Positions 27,377-36,910 of a DNA stretch of 64,000 nucleotides are shown here, piece by piece. Numbering within the stretch: the first letter of the stretch is position 1; each line of letters begins with the position of its first letter. The stretch is from NCBI GenBank assembly GCA_019739225.1, contig JAHHDT010000007.1:62001-126000 (forward strand). Direction: 5' to 3'. The notes below the pieces were generated by a model. That model searched no databases. It was not told where the DNA came from and saw nothing but the letters and a program-made list of their open reading frames with translations. Source of the DNA: Aquamicrobium sp. (lineage in GTDB: Bacteria > Pseudomonadota > Alphaproteobacteria > Rhizobiales > Rhizobiaceae). A program made the position numbers and the translations under genes.

Positions 27377-27409
27377 CCTGACCGACCATCCGGTGGAATG
27401 GAGGCGTGC

Positions 27410-28531
27410 GTGATCAATACGTATATGAGTTACAATCTGATTACCCGTGATCTCGAAAAGTCGCTTGAGCGCGTCGAGAAGCAACCGGTGGTGCAGAGAG
27501 ATACCGAATATTACCTCGCCAATATCGGCAAGGTTCGTTCCATTGAGGAATTCGTCGAGAACACGCGGCTCTTCAATTACGCCATGAAGGCGCATGGTCT
27601 CGAAGACATGACTTACGCCAAGGCTTTCATGGTCAAGGCGCTCGAGGAAGGCGTCACCGACCCGGAAAGCTTTGCCAACAAGCTGATCGACAAGCGCTAC
27701 GCCGAGTTCGTCAAAAGCTTCAACTTCGCGGCATACGGCGAATTCGCGACGACCTACACCCTGGCCCAGCACCCGGTGATCGACCTCTATCTGGGCATGC
27801 ATACGCCCTCCGAGGGGCAGCCTTCCGAGTTCCACGTTCAGGAAAGCGCCAATTATGCCCAGAACATCGGCAGCGTGAAATCGATCGACCAGTTCCTGCA
27901 TAAGGACAATGAGCGGCTGCTGGCCTACGCGCTGTCCGCCTTCGACCTCGAAGAGGCGGTCGACGACAAGGCGCTCGTGCGCAAGATGCTTGAAGGCGGC
28001 GTGTCCGATCCGAACAGCGCGGCAAATACAGACGAGAACGAGCAGTGGGCGAAGTTCGTGGCGACGTTCGATTTCGTCCGTCTCGGCGAGTACGCGACGA
28101 CCAACAATGCCGCGCTGCAGCCGTCGGTCGACAAGTTCCTGCGCCAGAAGCTTGAAGAGGATGCGGGCATCCAGAACGAGGGCGTGCGGCTGGCGCTCTA
28201 TTTCGAGCGCAAGGCCGGCGAGATCACAAACGCCTACCAGATCCTCGGTGACAAGGCGCTCGGCACGGTGGTGCGGACCCTGCTCGGCCTGCCCGAGTCC
28301 GTTGCCCAACTCGACGTCGACAAGCAGGCGAAGCTGATCGAATCGAAACTGGATCTCGAAGATCTGAAGGATCCGGAAAAGCTCGGCAAGCTGATGCAGC
28401 GCTTCACGACGATGTGGGAAATCAACAATCCCACGACCTCGCCGGAGTCGATGCTGGTCAGCCTGTTCCAGCCGATGGAGTTCGGCATCTCCATGGATAC
28501 CATGATGGCGATCGCCAAGATGCAAAGATAG
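27410..28531 (+). CDS. DUF1217 flagellar-cluster protein
   Basis: 373 residues, mostly helical, with no signal peptide or membrane segment. Internal repetition is visible: motifs of the form Y.NIG.V.SI..F......L..YA..A..LE (residues about 24-50 and 145-175) and KMLEGGVSDP/KALEEGVTDP recur two to three times, the mark of DUF1217. Function is not established as far as I know. GTG 27410 (VINTYMSYNLITRDL) has GGAGG 5 bases upstream; later ATGs lack a ribosome site. It heads the flgF-fliI... operon and probably serves assembly. Confidence 0.85.
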   Translation: MINTYMSYNLITRDLEKSLERVEKQPVVQRDTEYYLANIGKVRSIEEFVENTRLFNYAMKAHGLEDMTYAKAFMVKALEEGVTDPESFANKLIDKRYAEFVKSFNFAAYGEFATTYTLAQHPVIDLYLGMHTPSEGQPSEFHVQESANYAQNIGSVKSIDQFLHKDNERLLAYALSAFDLEEAVDDKALVRKMLEGGVSDPNSAANTDENEQWAKFVATFDFVRLGEYATTNNAALQPSVDKFLRQKLEEDAGIQNEGVRLALYFERKAGEITNAYQILGDKALGTVVRTLLGLPESVAQLDVDKQAKLIESKLDLEDLKDPEKLGKLMQRFTTMWEINNPTTSPESMLVSLFQPMEFGISMDTMMAIAKMQR

Positions 28532-28541
28532 GAAACGAACC

Positions 28542-29267
28542 TTGCAATCCGGAATCTACGTCGCCCTGTCCTCGCAGATCGCGCTGGACAAACGCCTGAC
28601 AACCATCGCCGACAACGTTGCGAATGCAAGCACGGTCGGCTTTCGCGCGACCGGCGTGAAGTTCGAGGATCTGGTTAGCGGGCTGGGATCGCAATCGGTC
28701 TCGTTCGTTTCGTCCGGGGACACCTATCTGTCGGAGCAGGCGGGCGGCATCCGCGAGACCGGAAACCCGCTCGACTTCATCATCCAGGGCGATGCGTGGT
28801 TCGGCATCGAGACGCCGCAGGGTCCGGTCATGACCCGCGACGGGCGCTTCACGATGCTCGATACCGGTGAGCTCGTTACCCTTGAAGGCTATCGCGTGCT
28901 TGACGCCGGTGGTGCGCCGATCCAGCTCAATCCGCAGGGCGGCCCCCCGGAAGCCGGATCCGACGGTTCGCTGCGCCAGAACGGCGTGCAGATCGGTGCG
29001 ATCGGTCTGTTCGAGTTTCAGCCGGGGGCCAATTTCCAGCGCTTCGGAAACTCGGGCATCGTTCCGTTCGGCCCGCCCGAGCCGATTGTTGACCGCATGG
29101 ATGTTGGAGTCGCCCAGGGCTTCGTCGAGGATTCCAATGTGAATCCGGTCCTCGAGATCACCCGCCTGATCCAGGTTCAGCGCGCTTTCGAACAGACCTC
29201 GGCGCTGATCCGCGACAGCGAGAATGCGCTCGACCAGGCGATCTCGACGCTTGGACCGAACAGGTAG
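28542..29267 (+). CDS. flgF: Flagellar proximal rod protein FlgF
   Basis: 241 residues. The rod/hook N-motif (SGIYVALSSQIALDKRLTTI, ADNVANASTVGFRA) and C-motif (SNVNPVLEITRLIQVQRAFEQTS) are both present. FlgF is a rod subunit exported through the type III gate. The start is TTG 28542, preceded by AGGAAACG; no ATG fits. It starts 10 bases after the DUF1217 gene. Confidence 0.93.
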   Translation: MQSGIYVALSSQIALDKRLTTIADNVANASTVGFRATGVKFEDLVSGLGSQSVSFVSSGDTYLSEQAGGIRETGNPLDFIIQGDAWFGIETPQGPVMTRDGRFTMLDTGELVTLEGYRVLDAGGAPIQLNPQGGPPEAGSDGSLRQNGVQIGAIGLFEFQPGANFQRFGNSGIVPFGPPEPIVDRMDVGVAQGFVEDSNVNPVLEITRLIQVQRAFEQTSALIRDSENALDQAISTLGPNR

Positions 29268-29271
29268 GTTG

Positions 29272-30696
29272 ATGGCCGCCGAGCCCGAAATCCCGTCTTT
29301 GCCGATGGAAGCCGTTGCGGATGCGGTCGCGCCGGTTGTCATGCCGGAGACGACGCTGCACGCGCTGGAGCATCTGCAGTCCCGCTTCGCAAGCGACCGC
29401 ATGCTGTTGCGCAATGGCGGGCGCATCGACGAGGTTTCGCCAAGCCACTACCGTGTGCGCGGCATCTCGGGGAACGCACGGCTCGGCGACGTCATCGAGC
29501 ATCGATCGACCTCGGGCGCCCGATCGGGTGAAATCGTCCGGATCGGCCCTGAAGAAGTGCTGATCGCGCCTTATGAACGCAACGCGGATGCCGGCATTGG
29601 CGATCCTGTATTCATCCAGACCGGGCGGGGTGCTGCACCTCATGCTTCCTGGCGTGGCCGTGTCATCGATGCTCTTGGCCGGCCGGTCGATGGCGCCGGG
29701 CCGCTGTTGCAAGGGAAGACGGAGGAGGCTGCCGCCGCGCCATTGGCCATGTCCCGCCAGCGTGTTGCCACCGGTTTCAGGACTGGCGTGCGGGTAATCG
29801 ACATCTTCACGCCGATCTGCTTCGGCCAGCGCCTCGGCATTTTCGCCGGCTCGGGCGTCGGCAAATCCACGCTCCTGGCGATGCTCGCCAGCGCGGAGGC
29901 GTTCGACACCGTTGTGGTAGCACTCGTAGGCGAGCGCGGACGCGAGGTTCGCGAATTCCTGGAAGATACGATCGGTGCGGCGAGCCTGGCCAAGACCGTG
30001 GCCGTGGTGGCAACCAGCGACGAAAGCGCGATGATGCGCAAGCGAGCGCCGGACATGGCGATGCGTGTCGCCGAGCATTTCCGCGAGCAGGGACAACGAG
30101 TCCTGCTCGTGCTGGATTCGATCACCCGTTTTGCCCATGCGCTGCGCGAGGTGGCAATCGGTGTCGGCGAACCGCCGGTCGCGCGTGGCTATCCGGCCTC
30201 GGTCTTCACCGACCTGCCGAAGCTTCTGGAGCGCGCCGGCCCCGGCGTGGACGGTGCCGGATCGATCACCGCCATCCTCTCCGTGCTGGTTGATGGTGAC
30301 GATCACAACGATCCGGTCGCCGATTCCATCCGCGGTATTCTCGACGGCCATGTGGTGCTCGACCGTTCGATCGCCGAGCAGGGGCGGTATCCGCCCGTCG
30401 ATCCGCTGGCCTCGATCTCGCGGCTGGCCCCTAAGGCTTGGACCAAGGAGCAGCAGATACTGGTGACGCGCCTGCGCAGCATGATCGCTCGCTTCGAGGA
30501 CACCCGCGACATTCGGTTGCTTGGCGCATACCAGCCCGGCGCGGACCCGGAACTCGATCTCGCGGTCCGGCAGGTGCCGACCATATACGAGGCGCTGACG
30601 CAAACGCCGCAGGACAACGTCTCGCCGGATCCGTTCGCCGATCTCGCACGCCATCTGAGGAGCAAGGAGAAGCCGGTCGATGAACCTGTCGAATAG
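29272..30696 (+). CDS. fliI: Flagellum-specific export ATPase FliI
   Basis: 474 residues with an F1-type ATPase core: Walker A GSGVGKST (193-200), Walker B LLVLDS (278-283), FAHALREVAIGVGEPPVARGYPASVF and the catalytic Glu region ERGREVREF. It energises delivery of export substrates. ATG 29272 lies 4 bases after the flgF stop; an upstream extension overlaps flgF and was rejected. The 3' end overlaps the next gene by 17 bases. Confidence 0.96.
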   Translation: MAAEPEIPSLPMEAVADAVAPVVMPETTLHALEHLQSRFASDRMLLRNGGRIDEVSPSHYRVRGISGNARLGDVIEHRSTSGARSGEIVRIGPEEVLIAPYERNADAGIGDPVFIQTGRGAAPHASWRGRVIDALGRPVDGAGPLLQGKTEEAAAAPLAMSRQRVATGFRTGVRVIDIFTPICFGQRLGIFAGSGVGKSTLLAMLASAEAFDTVVVALVGERGREVREFLEDTIGAASLAKTVAVVATSDESAMMRKRAPDMAMRVAEHFREQGQRVLLVLDSITRFAHALREVAIGVGEPPVARGYPASVFTDLPKLLERAGPGVDGAGSITAILSVLVDGDDHNDPVADSIRGILDGHVVLDRSIAEQGRYPPVDPLASISRLAPKAWTKEQQILVTRLRSMIARFEDTRDIRLLGAYQPGADPELDLAVRQVPTIYEALTQTPQDNVSPDPFADLARHLRSKEKPVDEPVE

Positions 30697-31489
30697 GCTT
30701 GGCCTCGGGAACAAGAGCCGCCCCACGCTCGCTGGCGACGGATCGACGCTGGCCGAGGCGCGCGATGTGGCCATACGGACCCTTTATCACGAACGCGACA
30801 AGGCCGAGCGTGACGCCTATCAGGCAAAGCTCGCCAGTCGGCATGAACGAAAGGGACTGCTGCAGCGCCTTGGCTTACGCAGGAAGGACGAGACGGCCGC
30901 TTTCGAAGAATTCAAGGCGCCAGTTGCCGGGCGACCAAAGGCTCGCTCGTCTTCGCCAGCAGTCCGGCCGGCTCCGGTGGCGCGGCCGAAGGCCAGGAAA
31001 CGCGACCGAAGCGACATGGTTGTGGCAGTCCTCGGCGTTGCGCTCGGCCTGACATGTGCGCTGTTCCCCTGGTACATCTTCTTCAATCAAGAACAGTTCG
31101 GCGTTCGCGAGTTCGTATTTCAGGGGCGCGGCCTTGTGACGCCGCCTTCCAACCTGGTTTACCAGCCGGCGCTCATCAACCAGCCTTTCTCAACCGGTGA
31201 AGTGCCAAAGATGAACCTCGACTTCTTCCCAACCGCCACGCTGCCGGGCGAAGAAGACGAGATCCGTTCGGTGCCTGCTTCGGAGCAGCCGTTCCCGTCC
31301 GATCTCATAAGCTTCAAGCTGGTTCATGTCGCCAACGGCCGCGCGATGATCCAGGACGAGGACGGCTTGTGGGTGGTGCAGCGCGGTTCGCGCCTGCCCG
31401 ACGCCAGCGAGGTAGCGTCCATCGAGCAGAGGGGCGGAAACTGGGTGCTGGTGACGACCCTCGACAAGGTCGTCGAACTGCAGCGCTGA
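30680..31489 (+). CDS. Single-pass membrane protein of unknown function next to fliI
   Basis: 269 residues: a basic, Ala/Pro/Arg-rich cytoplasmic region (1-112), one membrane helix (about 113-135, VVAVLGVALGLTCALFPWYIFF) and a periplasmic part. The last about 60 residues (LISFKLVHVANGRAMIQDEDGLWVVQRGS...VLVTTLDKVVEL) look like a small beta domain. I do not recognise the family. It overlaps fliI by 17 bases and sits where fliJ is found elsewhere, but it lacks FliJ's coiled coil. A flagellar role is inferred from position only. Confidence 0.75.
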   Translation: MNLSNRLGLGNKSRPTLAGDGSTLAEARDVAIRTLYHERDKAERDAYQAKLASRHERKGLLQRLGLRRKDETAAFEEFKAPVAGRPKARSSSPAVRPAPVARPKARKRDRSDMVVAVLGVALGLTCALFPWYIFFNQEQFGVREFVFQGRGLVTPPSNLVYQPALINQPFSTGEVPKMNLDFFPTATLPGEEDEIRSVPASEQPFPSDLISFKLVHVANGRAMIQDEDGLWVVQRGSRLPDASEVASIEQRGGNWVLVTTLDKVVELQR

Positions 31490-31552
31490 TAGCGCGCAAG
31501 GTCCACGCAAGACTCACTGCCTAGGGTGTCGCTACGCGTCAAGGGAGTAGCG

Positions 31553-31933
31553 ATGCAACCCGTCAGCCTGTTCGATCTGGCATCCCAGCAAGCCAAGTGG
31601 CTCTCGGTGCGCCAGACCGCCGTTTCCAGCAACATCGCCAACGCGAACACGCCGGGCTACGGGGTGCGCGAGGTCGAGCCTTTCGAGGCGGTGCTGAACC
31701 AGACGAGTGTGTCGATGCGCTCGACGCACCCGCTGCACCTGGCGGGCGCGAACGCTGTCGGTTCGTTCAATGTGCGGCAGGTCAACGACGACCAGCCGAC
31801 GATGCCTTCCGGCAACACCGTGGAGCTCGAAAAAGAGCTGATGAAATCCGGTGAGGTGCGCCGCTCCTTCGAGATGAACACGGCAATCGTCAGGTCGTTT
31901 CACCGCATGCTTATGATGACGACCAGGGGGTAG
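31553..31933 (+). CDS. flgB: Flagellar basal-body rod protein FlgB
   Basis: 126 residues with the rod motif [19 protein letters not shown] (about 18-37) and a C-terminal helix ending [12 protein letters not shown]. Rod subunit exported early. ATG 31553 is preceded by AAGGGAG at 6 bases, so the in-frame start 27 bases upstream was rejected. Followed by flgC after 5 bases. Confidence 0.94.
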   Translation: MQPVSLFDLASQQAKWLSVRQTAVSSNIANANTPGYGVREVEPFEAVLNQTSVSMRSTHPLHLAGANAVGSFNVRQVNDDQPTMPSGNTVELEKELMKSGEVRRSFEMNTAIVRSFHRMLMMTTRG

Positions 31934-31938
31934 GCATC

Positions 31939-32355
31939 GTGGATCCGCTCATTTCCTCGCTCAAGGTGGCCGCTTCGGGGCTGGGCGCTCAATCGGAGCG
32001 CCTTCGCATCGTTTCGGAAAACCTCGCCAACGCGCAGTCGACCGGCAGCACGCCGGGCGCCGATCCGTTCCAGCGCAAGACCATCACCTTTACGGCCGAA
32101 CTCGACCGCGCTTCGGGTGCCCACACGGTGGAAATTTCGGCGATCTCGCCGGACCGCACACCGTTCCGCACCGAATATCAGCCGGGCCACGAGGCGGCCG
32201 ACGAACTCGGTTTCGTCAAGATGCCGAACGTCAACGTGCTCGTCGAGATGGCTGACATGCGCGAAGCCAACCGCAGCTACGAGGCGAACCTGCAGACCAT
32301 CAAGCAGGCGCGTGAGCTGATCTCAATGACCATTGAACTGATGAGGGGCCAGTAA
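31939..32355 (+). CDS. flgC: Flagellar basal-body rod protein FlgC
   Basis: 138 residues. N-motif [20 protein letters not shown] and [10 protein letters not shown], and C-terminal [20 protein letters not shown], define FlgC. The start is GTG 31939 with AGGGGGTAGG-like purines just upstream at the flgB stop. The stop overlaps fliE by one base (TAATG). Confidence 0.95.
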   Translation: MDPLISSLKVAASGLGAQSERLRIVSENLANAQSTGSTPGADPFQRKTITFTAELDRASGAHTVEISAISPDRTPFRTEYQPGHEAADELGFVKMPNVNVLVEMADMREANRSYEANLQTIKQARELISMTIELMRGQ

Positions 32356-32681
32356 TGATCCAGGGACTAGCAGGTGTCGACAAGGTCGGCCAGGTGACCG
32401 GCATGCTCGACGGCCTCGCCAACATTACCGGTCCGGCGCTCAATCGTCCCAACGTTGCCCCAGAGGCGACCTTCGCGGCCGCCCTTTCGGCGGCGTCGGG
32501 CCAGGCGATCTCCACGTTGCGCAATGCCGAGGGCCTGTCAGTGCAGGCGCTGCAAGGCGAAGCCGATACGCGTGAGGTGGTCGACGCCGTGATGAGCGCG
32601 GAACAGACCCTCCAGGCCGCGATCGCCATCCGCGACAAGATCGTGAGCTCCTATCTCGAAATCAGCCGCATGGCGATCTGA
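32355..32681 (+). CDS. fliE: Flagellar hook-basal body protein FliE
   Basis: 108 residues ending with [20 protein letters not shown] and [14 protein letters not shown], the FliE C-terminal signature. FliE joins the MS ring to the rod. Small gene in the order flgB-flgC-fliE-flgG; 11 bases precede flgG. Confidence 0.93.
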   Translation: MIQGLAGVDKVGQVTGMLDGLANITGPALNRPNVAPEATFAAALSAASGQAISTLRNAEGLSVQALQGEADTREVVDAVMSAEQTLQAAIAIRDKIVSSYLEISRMAI

Positions 32682-32692
32682 GGATTTAAGCG

Positions 32693-33481
32693 ATGAAAGC
32701 ACTTGCAATCGCCGCCACCGGCATGAACGCGCAGCAGACCAACCTGGAGGTGATCGCGAACAACATCGCGAACATCAACACCACATCGTTCAAGCGCGCT
32801 CGGGCCGAGTTTTCCGACCTGTTCTATCAGGTCGAGCGCGTGCAGGGCGCGCCAAACCGCGCTAATCAGGCGCTGGTACCGGAAGGCTCGCATCTCGGTC
32901 TCGGCGTCAAGACCACCGCGATCCGCAACATTCACACGCAGGGCTCGCTCGCCGAGACGGGCAACAAGCTCGACGTCGCCATTGCCGGCGGCGGCTGGTT
33001 CCAGGTGGAGGGCGTGAACGGCGAGGCGCTCTACACCCGCGCCGGCAGCTTCAACACCAACGCGGAAGGCCAGCTCGTCACTGCCGACGGCTATCTGGTT
33101 GCCGGCGGGATCGTCATTCCCGAGGACGCGGTGGAGATCATCGTCAACAAGTCCGGACAGTTCTTTGCCCGCTTCGACAATCAGGTCGAGCTCGAGGAAC
33201 TTGGCCAGCTCACGGTCGCCGCGTTTTCGAACGAGGCGGGCCTGACGCCGCTTGGCGACAAGCTCTTCCAGGAAACCGATGCCTCCGGGCCTGCCAATGT
33301 GGGCATTCCCGGCGATCCGGGCTTCGGCACGGTCGAGCAGTATTATCTCGAATCGTCCAACGTCGATCCGGTGAAGGAGATCACCGCGCTTATCTCGGCG
33401 CAGCGCGCTTACGAGATGAACTCGAAAGTGATCAAGGCCGCCGACGAGATGGCGGCGGTCGTCACCCAGGGCCTGAGATAG
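32693..33481 (+). CDS. flgG: Flagellar distal rod protein FlgG
   Basis: 262 residues with [20 protein letters not shown] and [20 protein letters not shown] at the N-terminus, the FlgG-specific FSDLFYQ segment, and [20 protein letters not shown] at the C-terminus. Forms the distal rod. An AGGA purine run lies 6-8 bases before the ATG. Confidence 0.96.
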   Translation: MKALAIAATGMNAQQTNLEVIANNIANINTTSFKRARAEFSDLFYQVERVQGAPNRANQALVPEGSHLGLGVKTTAIRNIHTQGSLAETGNKLDVAIAGGGWFQVEGVNGEALYTRAGSFNTNAEGQLVTADGYLVAGGIVIPEDAVEIIVNKSGQFFARFDNQVELEELGQLTVAAFSNEAGLTPLGDKLFQETDASGPANVGIPGDPGFGTVEQYYLESSNVDPVKEITALISAQRAYEMNSKVIKAADEMAAVVTQGLR

Positions 33482-33486
33482 GACCG

Positions 33487-33954
33487 ATGATGCGTCACTT
33501 CCTGCGCAGGACATTGCTTGCAATAGCGCTGTTGACGATGGCTGGCGCCACCCACGCCATCGCGCAGGAGACCGTTCTCGTTACGACACGCGTCATCTAT
33601 CCCGGCGAGACGGTCACCACGGATGCGCTCGAGGAAGTGCCGCTTCGCCGCCAGTTGCGCAATCCGGCCGCCTTTGCAAATGCCTGGGAACAGGTCGACG
33701 GCAAGGTGGCGCGGCGCACGTTGCTGCCCGGCCGCCTGATCGGACTTTCGTCGGTGCGGGACGCCTATCTGGTCGAGACCGGCAAGCCGGTGCAGGTTCG
33801 CTTCGTGCAGGGGATCCTGGAAATCTCGGTTGCTGGCGTGCCCTTGCAGGCTGGCGCTGCCGGCGATCTCGTCAAGGTCCGCAACATAGACAGTGGTGTC
33901 GTCTTCACCGGCACCGTGATGGGCGACGGCTCCATCAGAGTTTCCGAATCATGA
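33487..33954 (+). CDS. flgA: P-ring assembly chaperone FlgA
   Basis: 155 residues with a signal peptide (to about THAIAQ, residue 27) and an SAF-type domain (ETVLVTTRVIYPGETVTTDA, LIGLSSVRDAYLVETGKPV). FlgA escorts FlgI in the periplasm. It begins ATGATGCG and overlaps flgI by 4 bases. Confidence 0.92.
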   Translation: MMRHFLRRTLLAIALLTMAGATHAIAQETVLVTTRVIYPGETVTTDALEEVPLRRQLRNPAAFANAWEQVDGKVARRTLLPGRLIGLSSVRDAYLVETGKPVQVRFVQGILEISVAGVPLQAGAAGDLVKVRNIDSGVVFTGTVMGDGSIRVSES

Positions 33955-35159
33955 TGCGCGCACTGATCCTTGCGGTCTGCCTCTGCCTCGGCCTTGCTGG
34001 CGCGTCCAGTGCCGACGAAGCGCTTGCGAATGGCGCCCAGCCGGCAGGCGACCTTTATGGCGGCGCGGCCTATGGCGGCGTGAACCGCAACGATCCGCTT
34101 TCGGGCCGTGGGTTTACCGTTTCGCGGATCAAGGATGTCGCCACACTGCAGAGCGCCCGTGACAATCAACTCGTCGGTTACGGTCTGGTGATCGGCGTCC
34201 AGGGTACCGGCGACGGGTTGCGCAATTCGCCGTTCACCGAACAGTCGGTGCGCGCGATGCTCGAGAACCTCGGCATCTCGACGCGGGGCGGCGCGTCCCG
34301 CTCGCGCAACGTCGCCGCCGTCATCGTGACCGCGAACCTACCGCCCTTCGTCCAGTCTGGCGCACGGATCGACGTCAACGTTTCCTCTATGGGCGATGCG
34401 ACTTCGCTTGCCGGCGGTACGCTGGTGATGACTCCGCTGCGTGCTCCCGACGGCGAAATCTATGCCGTGGCGCAAGGGTCGGTGATCGTCTCCGGATTTA
34501 CGGCGCAGGGGCAGGCCGAAACGCTGACGCAGGGCGTTCCGACAAGCGGCCGGGTGCCGAATGGCGCCATCGTCGAACGGCAGGTGCCGGCTTCGTTCAG
34601 CGCGGACACGACCCTTACGCTGCAGTTGCGCAACCCGGACTTTTCAACCGCCGTACGCATCACGGATGCGATCAACGAATATGCGGTGAGCCGTTTCGGC
34701 AAGCGGCTGGCCGCCGAGCAGGATGCCCGCACGGTTCTCATCAACCGACCGTCGAACATTTCGTCGGCGCGTTTCTTCGCCGAACTGGAGAACATCGTCG
34801 TCGAATCCGACGCTCCGGCGCGCGTGGTCGTCGACGAACGTACAGGCACGATCGTGATCGGCCAGCAGGTGCGCATCTCACGCGTCGCGATTTCACATGG
34901 CGCGCTGACCGTCCGGATCACCGAAATGCCGCAGGTCGTACAGCCGGAGCCGTTTTCGCGCGGCGAAACGGCGATCGAGCCCTTCACGGCTATCGACGCG
35001 AACCAGCCAGACGCAAACGTCGCCATGCTCGACGGGCCCGATCTTCAGACACTGGTCGCCGGCCTCAACCGGCTCGGCGTGAAACCCGACGGCATCATCG
35101 CGATTCTGCAGGGCATCAAGTCCGCCGGCGCGCTCCAGGCCGAACTCGTGCTGCAATAG
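33951..35159 (+). CDS. flgI: Flagellar P-ring protein FlgI
   Basis: 402 residues with a signal peptide (to about SSADE, residue 23) and FlgI motifs: SRIKDVATLQSARDNQLVGY, GLVIGVQGTGDGLRNSPFTE, LQTLVAGLNRLGVKPDGII near the end. Builds the P ring in the peptidoglycan layer. ATGATGCGC start overlaps the flgA stop. motE follows after 10 bases. Confidence 0.96.
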   Translation: MMRALILAVCLCLGLAGASSADEALANGAQPAGDLYGGAAYGGVNRNDPLSGRGFTVSRIKDVATLQSARDNQLVGYGLVIGVQGTGDGLRNSPFTEQSVRAMLENLGISTRGGASRSRNVAAVIVTANLPPFVQSGARIDVNVSSMGDATSLAGGTLVMTPLRAPDGEIYAVAQGSVIVSGFTAQGQAETLTQGVPTSGRVPNGAIVERQVPASFSADTTLTLQLRNPDFSTAVRITDAINEYAVSRFGKRLAAEQDARTVLINRPSNISSARFFAELENIVVESDAPARVVVDERTGTIVIGQQVRISRVAISHGALTVRITEMPQVVQPEPFSRGETAIEPFTAIDANQPDANVAMLDGPDLQTLVAGLNRLGVKPDGIIAILQGIKSAGALQAELVLQ

Positions 35160-35169
35160 GACAACGACG

Positions 35170-35709
35170 ATGCGCAGCTACCTCAACCTTCGACCGCGCG
35201 GCACGACCACCCTGGCACTGGGCGCCGGCGTCATCCTGGGCGCCGTGGTCTTCGGCGGGACGCCCGCGGCAACGCAGGCTGTCGGAGCGATCACCGAAAC
35301 CGTCAGCGAACTGGACGAGGACGTCCGCCGCTTCTGCTCCAACATTGCCGACGCCGCCCGCGATCGCCGATACGCCCTGCAGAAGGCGGAGCTGGAAACG
35401 CTCCAGAAGGACATCGACCAGCGCATCGAGGCGATGGAGGAGAAGCGCGCCGAGTACGAATCCTGGCTCGCGCGCCGCAACGACTTCCTCGCCAAGGCCG
35501 AGGAGAACCTCGTCGAGATCTACTCCGTGATGCGTCCGGACGCGGCGGCCGAACGGCTTGCCGAGGTGCATGTGGAAGTGGCGGCCAGCATCCTCATGAA
35601 GCTGCAGGCCCGCAAGGCGGGCGTCATTCTCAACGAAATGGACAGCAAGGCGGCCGCGGTGCTCACCGGCATTCTCGCGAGCGCCACCCGCAAGCAGGAC
35701 CCGACATGA
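35170..35709 (+). CDS. motE: MotE, periplasmic chaperone for MotC
   Basis: 179 residues: a hydrophobic N-terminal signal or anchor (about 14-32), a coiled coil (about 70-110, LQKAELETLQKDIDQRIEAM) and a C-terminal MgtE-N-like helical part (AASILMKLQARKAGVILNEM). In Sinorhizobium MotE is a periplasmic chaperone needed for MotC stability. The place between flgI and flgH matches. It overlaps flgH by 4 bases. Confidence 0.9.
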   Translation: MRSYLNLRPRGTTTLALGAGVILGAVVFGGTPAATQAVGAITETVSELDEDVRRFCSNIADAARDRRYALQKAELETLQKDIDQRIEAMEEKRAEYESWLARRNDFLAKAEENLVEIYSVMRPDAAAERLAEVHVEVAASILMKLQARKAGVILNEMDSKAAAVLTGILASATRKQDPT

Positions 35710-36407
35710 TGCGCAAGCCGCTTCTTCTTATCGCGGGGCTCGCGCTCGCCGGCTGTTCGACCGTGCGCGAAGAGGTCGGCGTGCCGCCGACGCTCTCCCC
35801 GGTGGGCTACGGTGTGGGTGATCCACAGGCGATCTATACATATCCGACGCCACCCGCGCAGGAGGCCAAGCGCTATTCTCTGTGGGACGACCGGCAGAGC
35901 AAGTTCTTCACCGATGCGCGGGCGCTGAGTGCCGGCGACATACTGACCGTCGACATCCGCATCAACGACCGGGCGCGATTCCGCAACGAATCCGAGCGCA
36001 GCCGCACGGGCAGCCGTGGCCTTGGCTTCGGCGCAGACCTGTCGTGGCTGGGGCTGGGAACCGCCGGTGCGGCCAGTGCCGATATCGATTCATCCACGAG
36101 TTCGAAAGGCGAGGGGGCAACGGCCCGCTCCGAGGACATCCAGCTTCAGGTCGCGGCGGTGGTGACGGAGGTGCTGCCGAACGGAAACCTGGTCATCAGC
36201 GGCTCGCAGGAAGTTCTGGTCAACGCCGAACTGCGTGTGCTGACGATCACCGGTATCGTGCGCCCGTCCGACATCGGCGCTGCCAACACCGTTTCCTATG
36301 AGAGGATCGCCGAGGCGCGTATCTCCTATGGCGGCCGGGGTCGGCTGACGGAGGTCCAGCAGCCGGCCTACGGCCACCAGGTCCTCGACAACCTTCTTCC
36401 GTTCTAG
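35706..36407 (+). CDS. flgH: Flagellar L-ring lipoprotein FlgH
   Basis: 233 residues with a lipobox LALAGC (lipidated Cys17), then the FlgH motifs YSLWDDRQSKFFTDARALSAGDI split around residues 58-80, and NGNLVISGSQEVLVNAELR. It forms the outer-membrane L ring. ATGATGCGC start overlaps motE. Confidence 0.95.
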   Translation: MMRKPLLLIAGLALAGCSTVREEVGVPPTLSPVGYGVGDPQAIYTYPTPPAQEAKRYSLWDDRQSKFFTDARALSAGDILTVDIRINDRARFRNESERSRTGSRGLGFGADLSWLGLGTAGAASADIDSSTSSKGEGATARSEDIQLQVAAVVTEVLPNGNLVISGSQEVLVNAELRVLTITGIVRPSDIGAANTVSYERIAEARISYGGRGRLTEVQQPAYGHQVLDNLLPF

Positions 36408-36409
36408 GG

Positions 36410-36910
36410 GTGACGGACTTGGCCATCGTCGACGATACGGCACCGGAAAAGAAGGGCCCCTCGCTGCTGCTGCAGATTGCGCTGCTCGTGGGTCTGAGCG
36501 TCGTTGCGGTCGGCATCGGCTGGGGCTCCGGCCTCTACCTTACAAGCACTCAACCTGCGGCTCACGACTTGGCCCCGCTCGAGACGGCCAAGGCCACGGA
36601 AGCGACGCTCGCCGAGGCCCACGGAGAGATGGGGGTCGTCTATCTGGAACCGATAACGACCAACCTCGCAGGCCCTACGGGCACTTGGGTAAGGCTCGAA
36701 CTGGCGCTGGTTTTCGATGCCGAGCCGGACATGATGATGGCGCAGACGATCCAGCAGGACATCCTTGCCTATCTCCGTACCGTCAAGATTCATCAGGTCG
36801 AAGGTGCCAGCGGCTTCCAGCACCTGCGTTCCGACATCGAGGAACGCGCCTCGATCCGCAGTGACGGCGCGGTCAAGCGCATCCTGATCCGGACCTTGCT
36901 TTTCCAATGA
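36410..36910 (+). CDS. fliL: Flagellar basal-body protein FliL
   Basis: 166 residues: short cytoplasmic N-terminus, one membrane helix (about 19-42) and a periplasmic stomatin-like domain (VYLEPITTNLAGPTGTWVRL, QQDILAYLRTV). FliL surrounds and supports the stator. The start is GTG 36410 or TTG 36419; neither has a clear advantage. The stop overlaps fliP by 4 bases. Confidence 0.93.
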   Translation: MTDLAIVDDTAPEKKGPSLLLQIALLVGLSVVAVGIGWGSGLYLTSTQPAAHDLAPLETAKATEATLAEAHGEMGVVYLEPITTNLAGPTGTWVRLELALVFDAEPDMMMAQTIQQDILAYLRTVKIHQVEGASGFQHLRSDIEERASIRSDGAVKRILIRTLLFQ

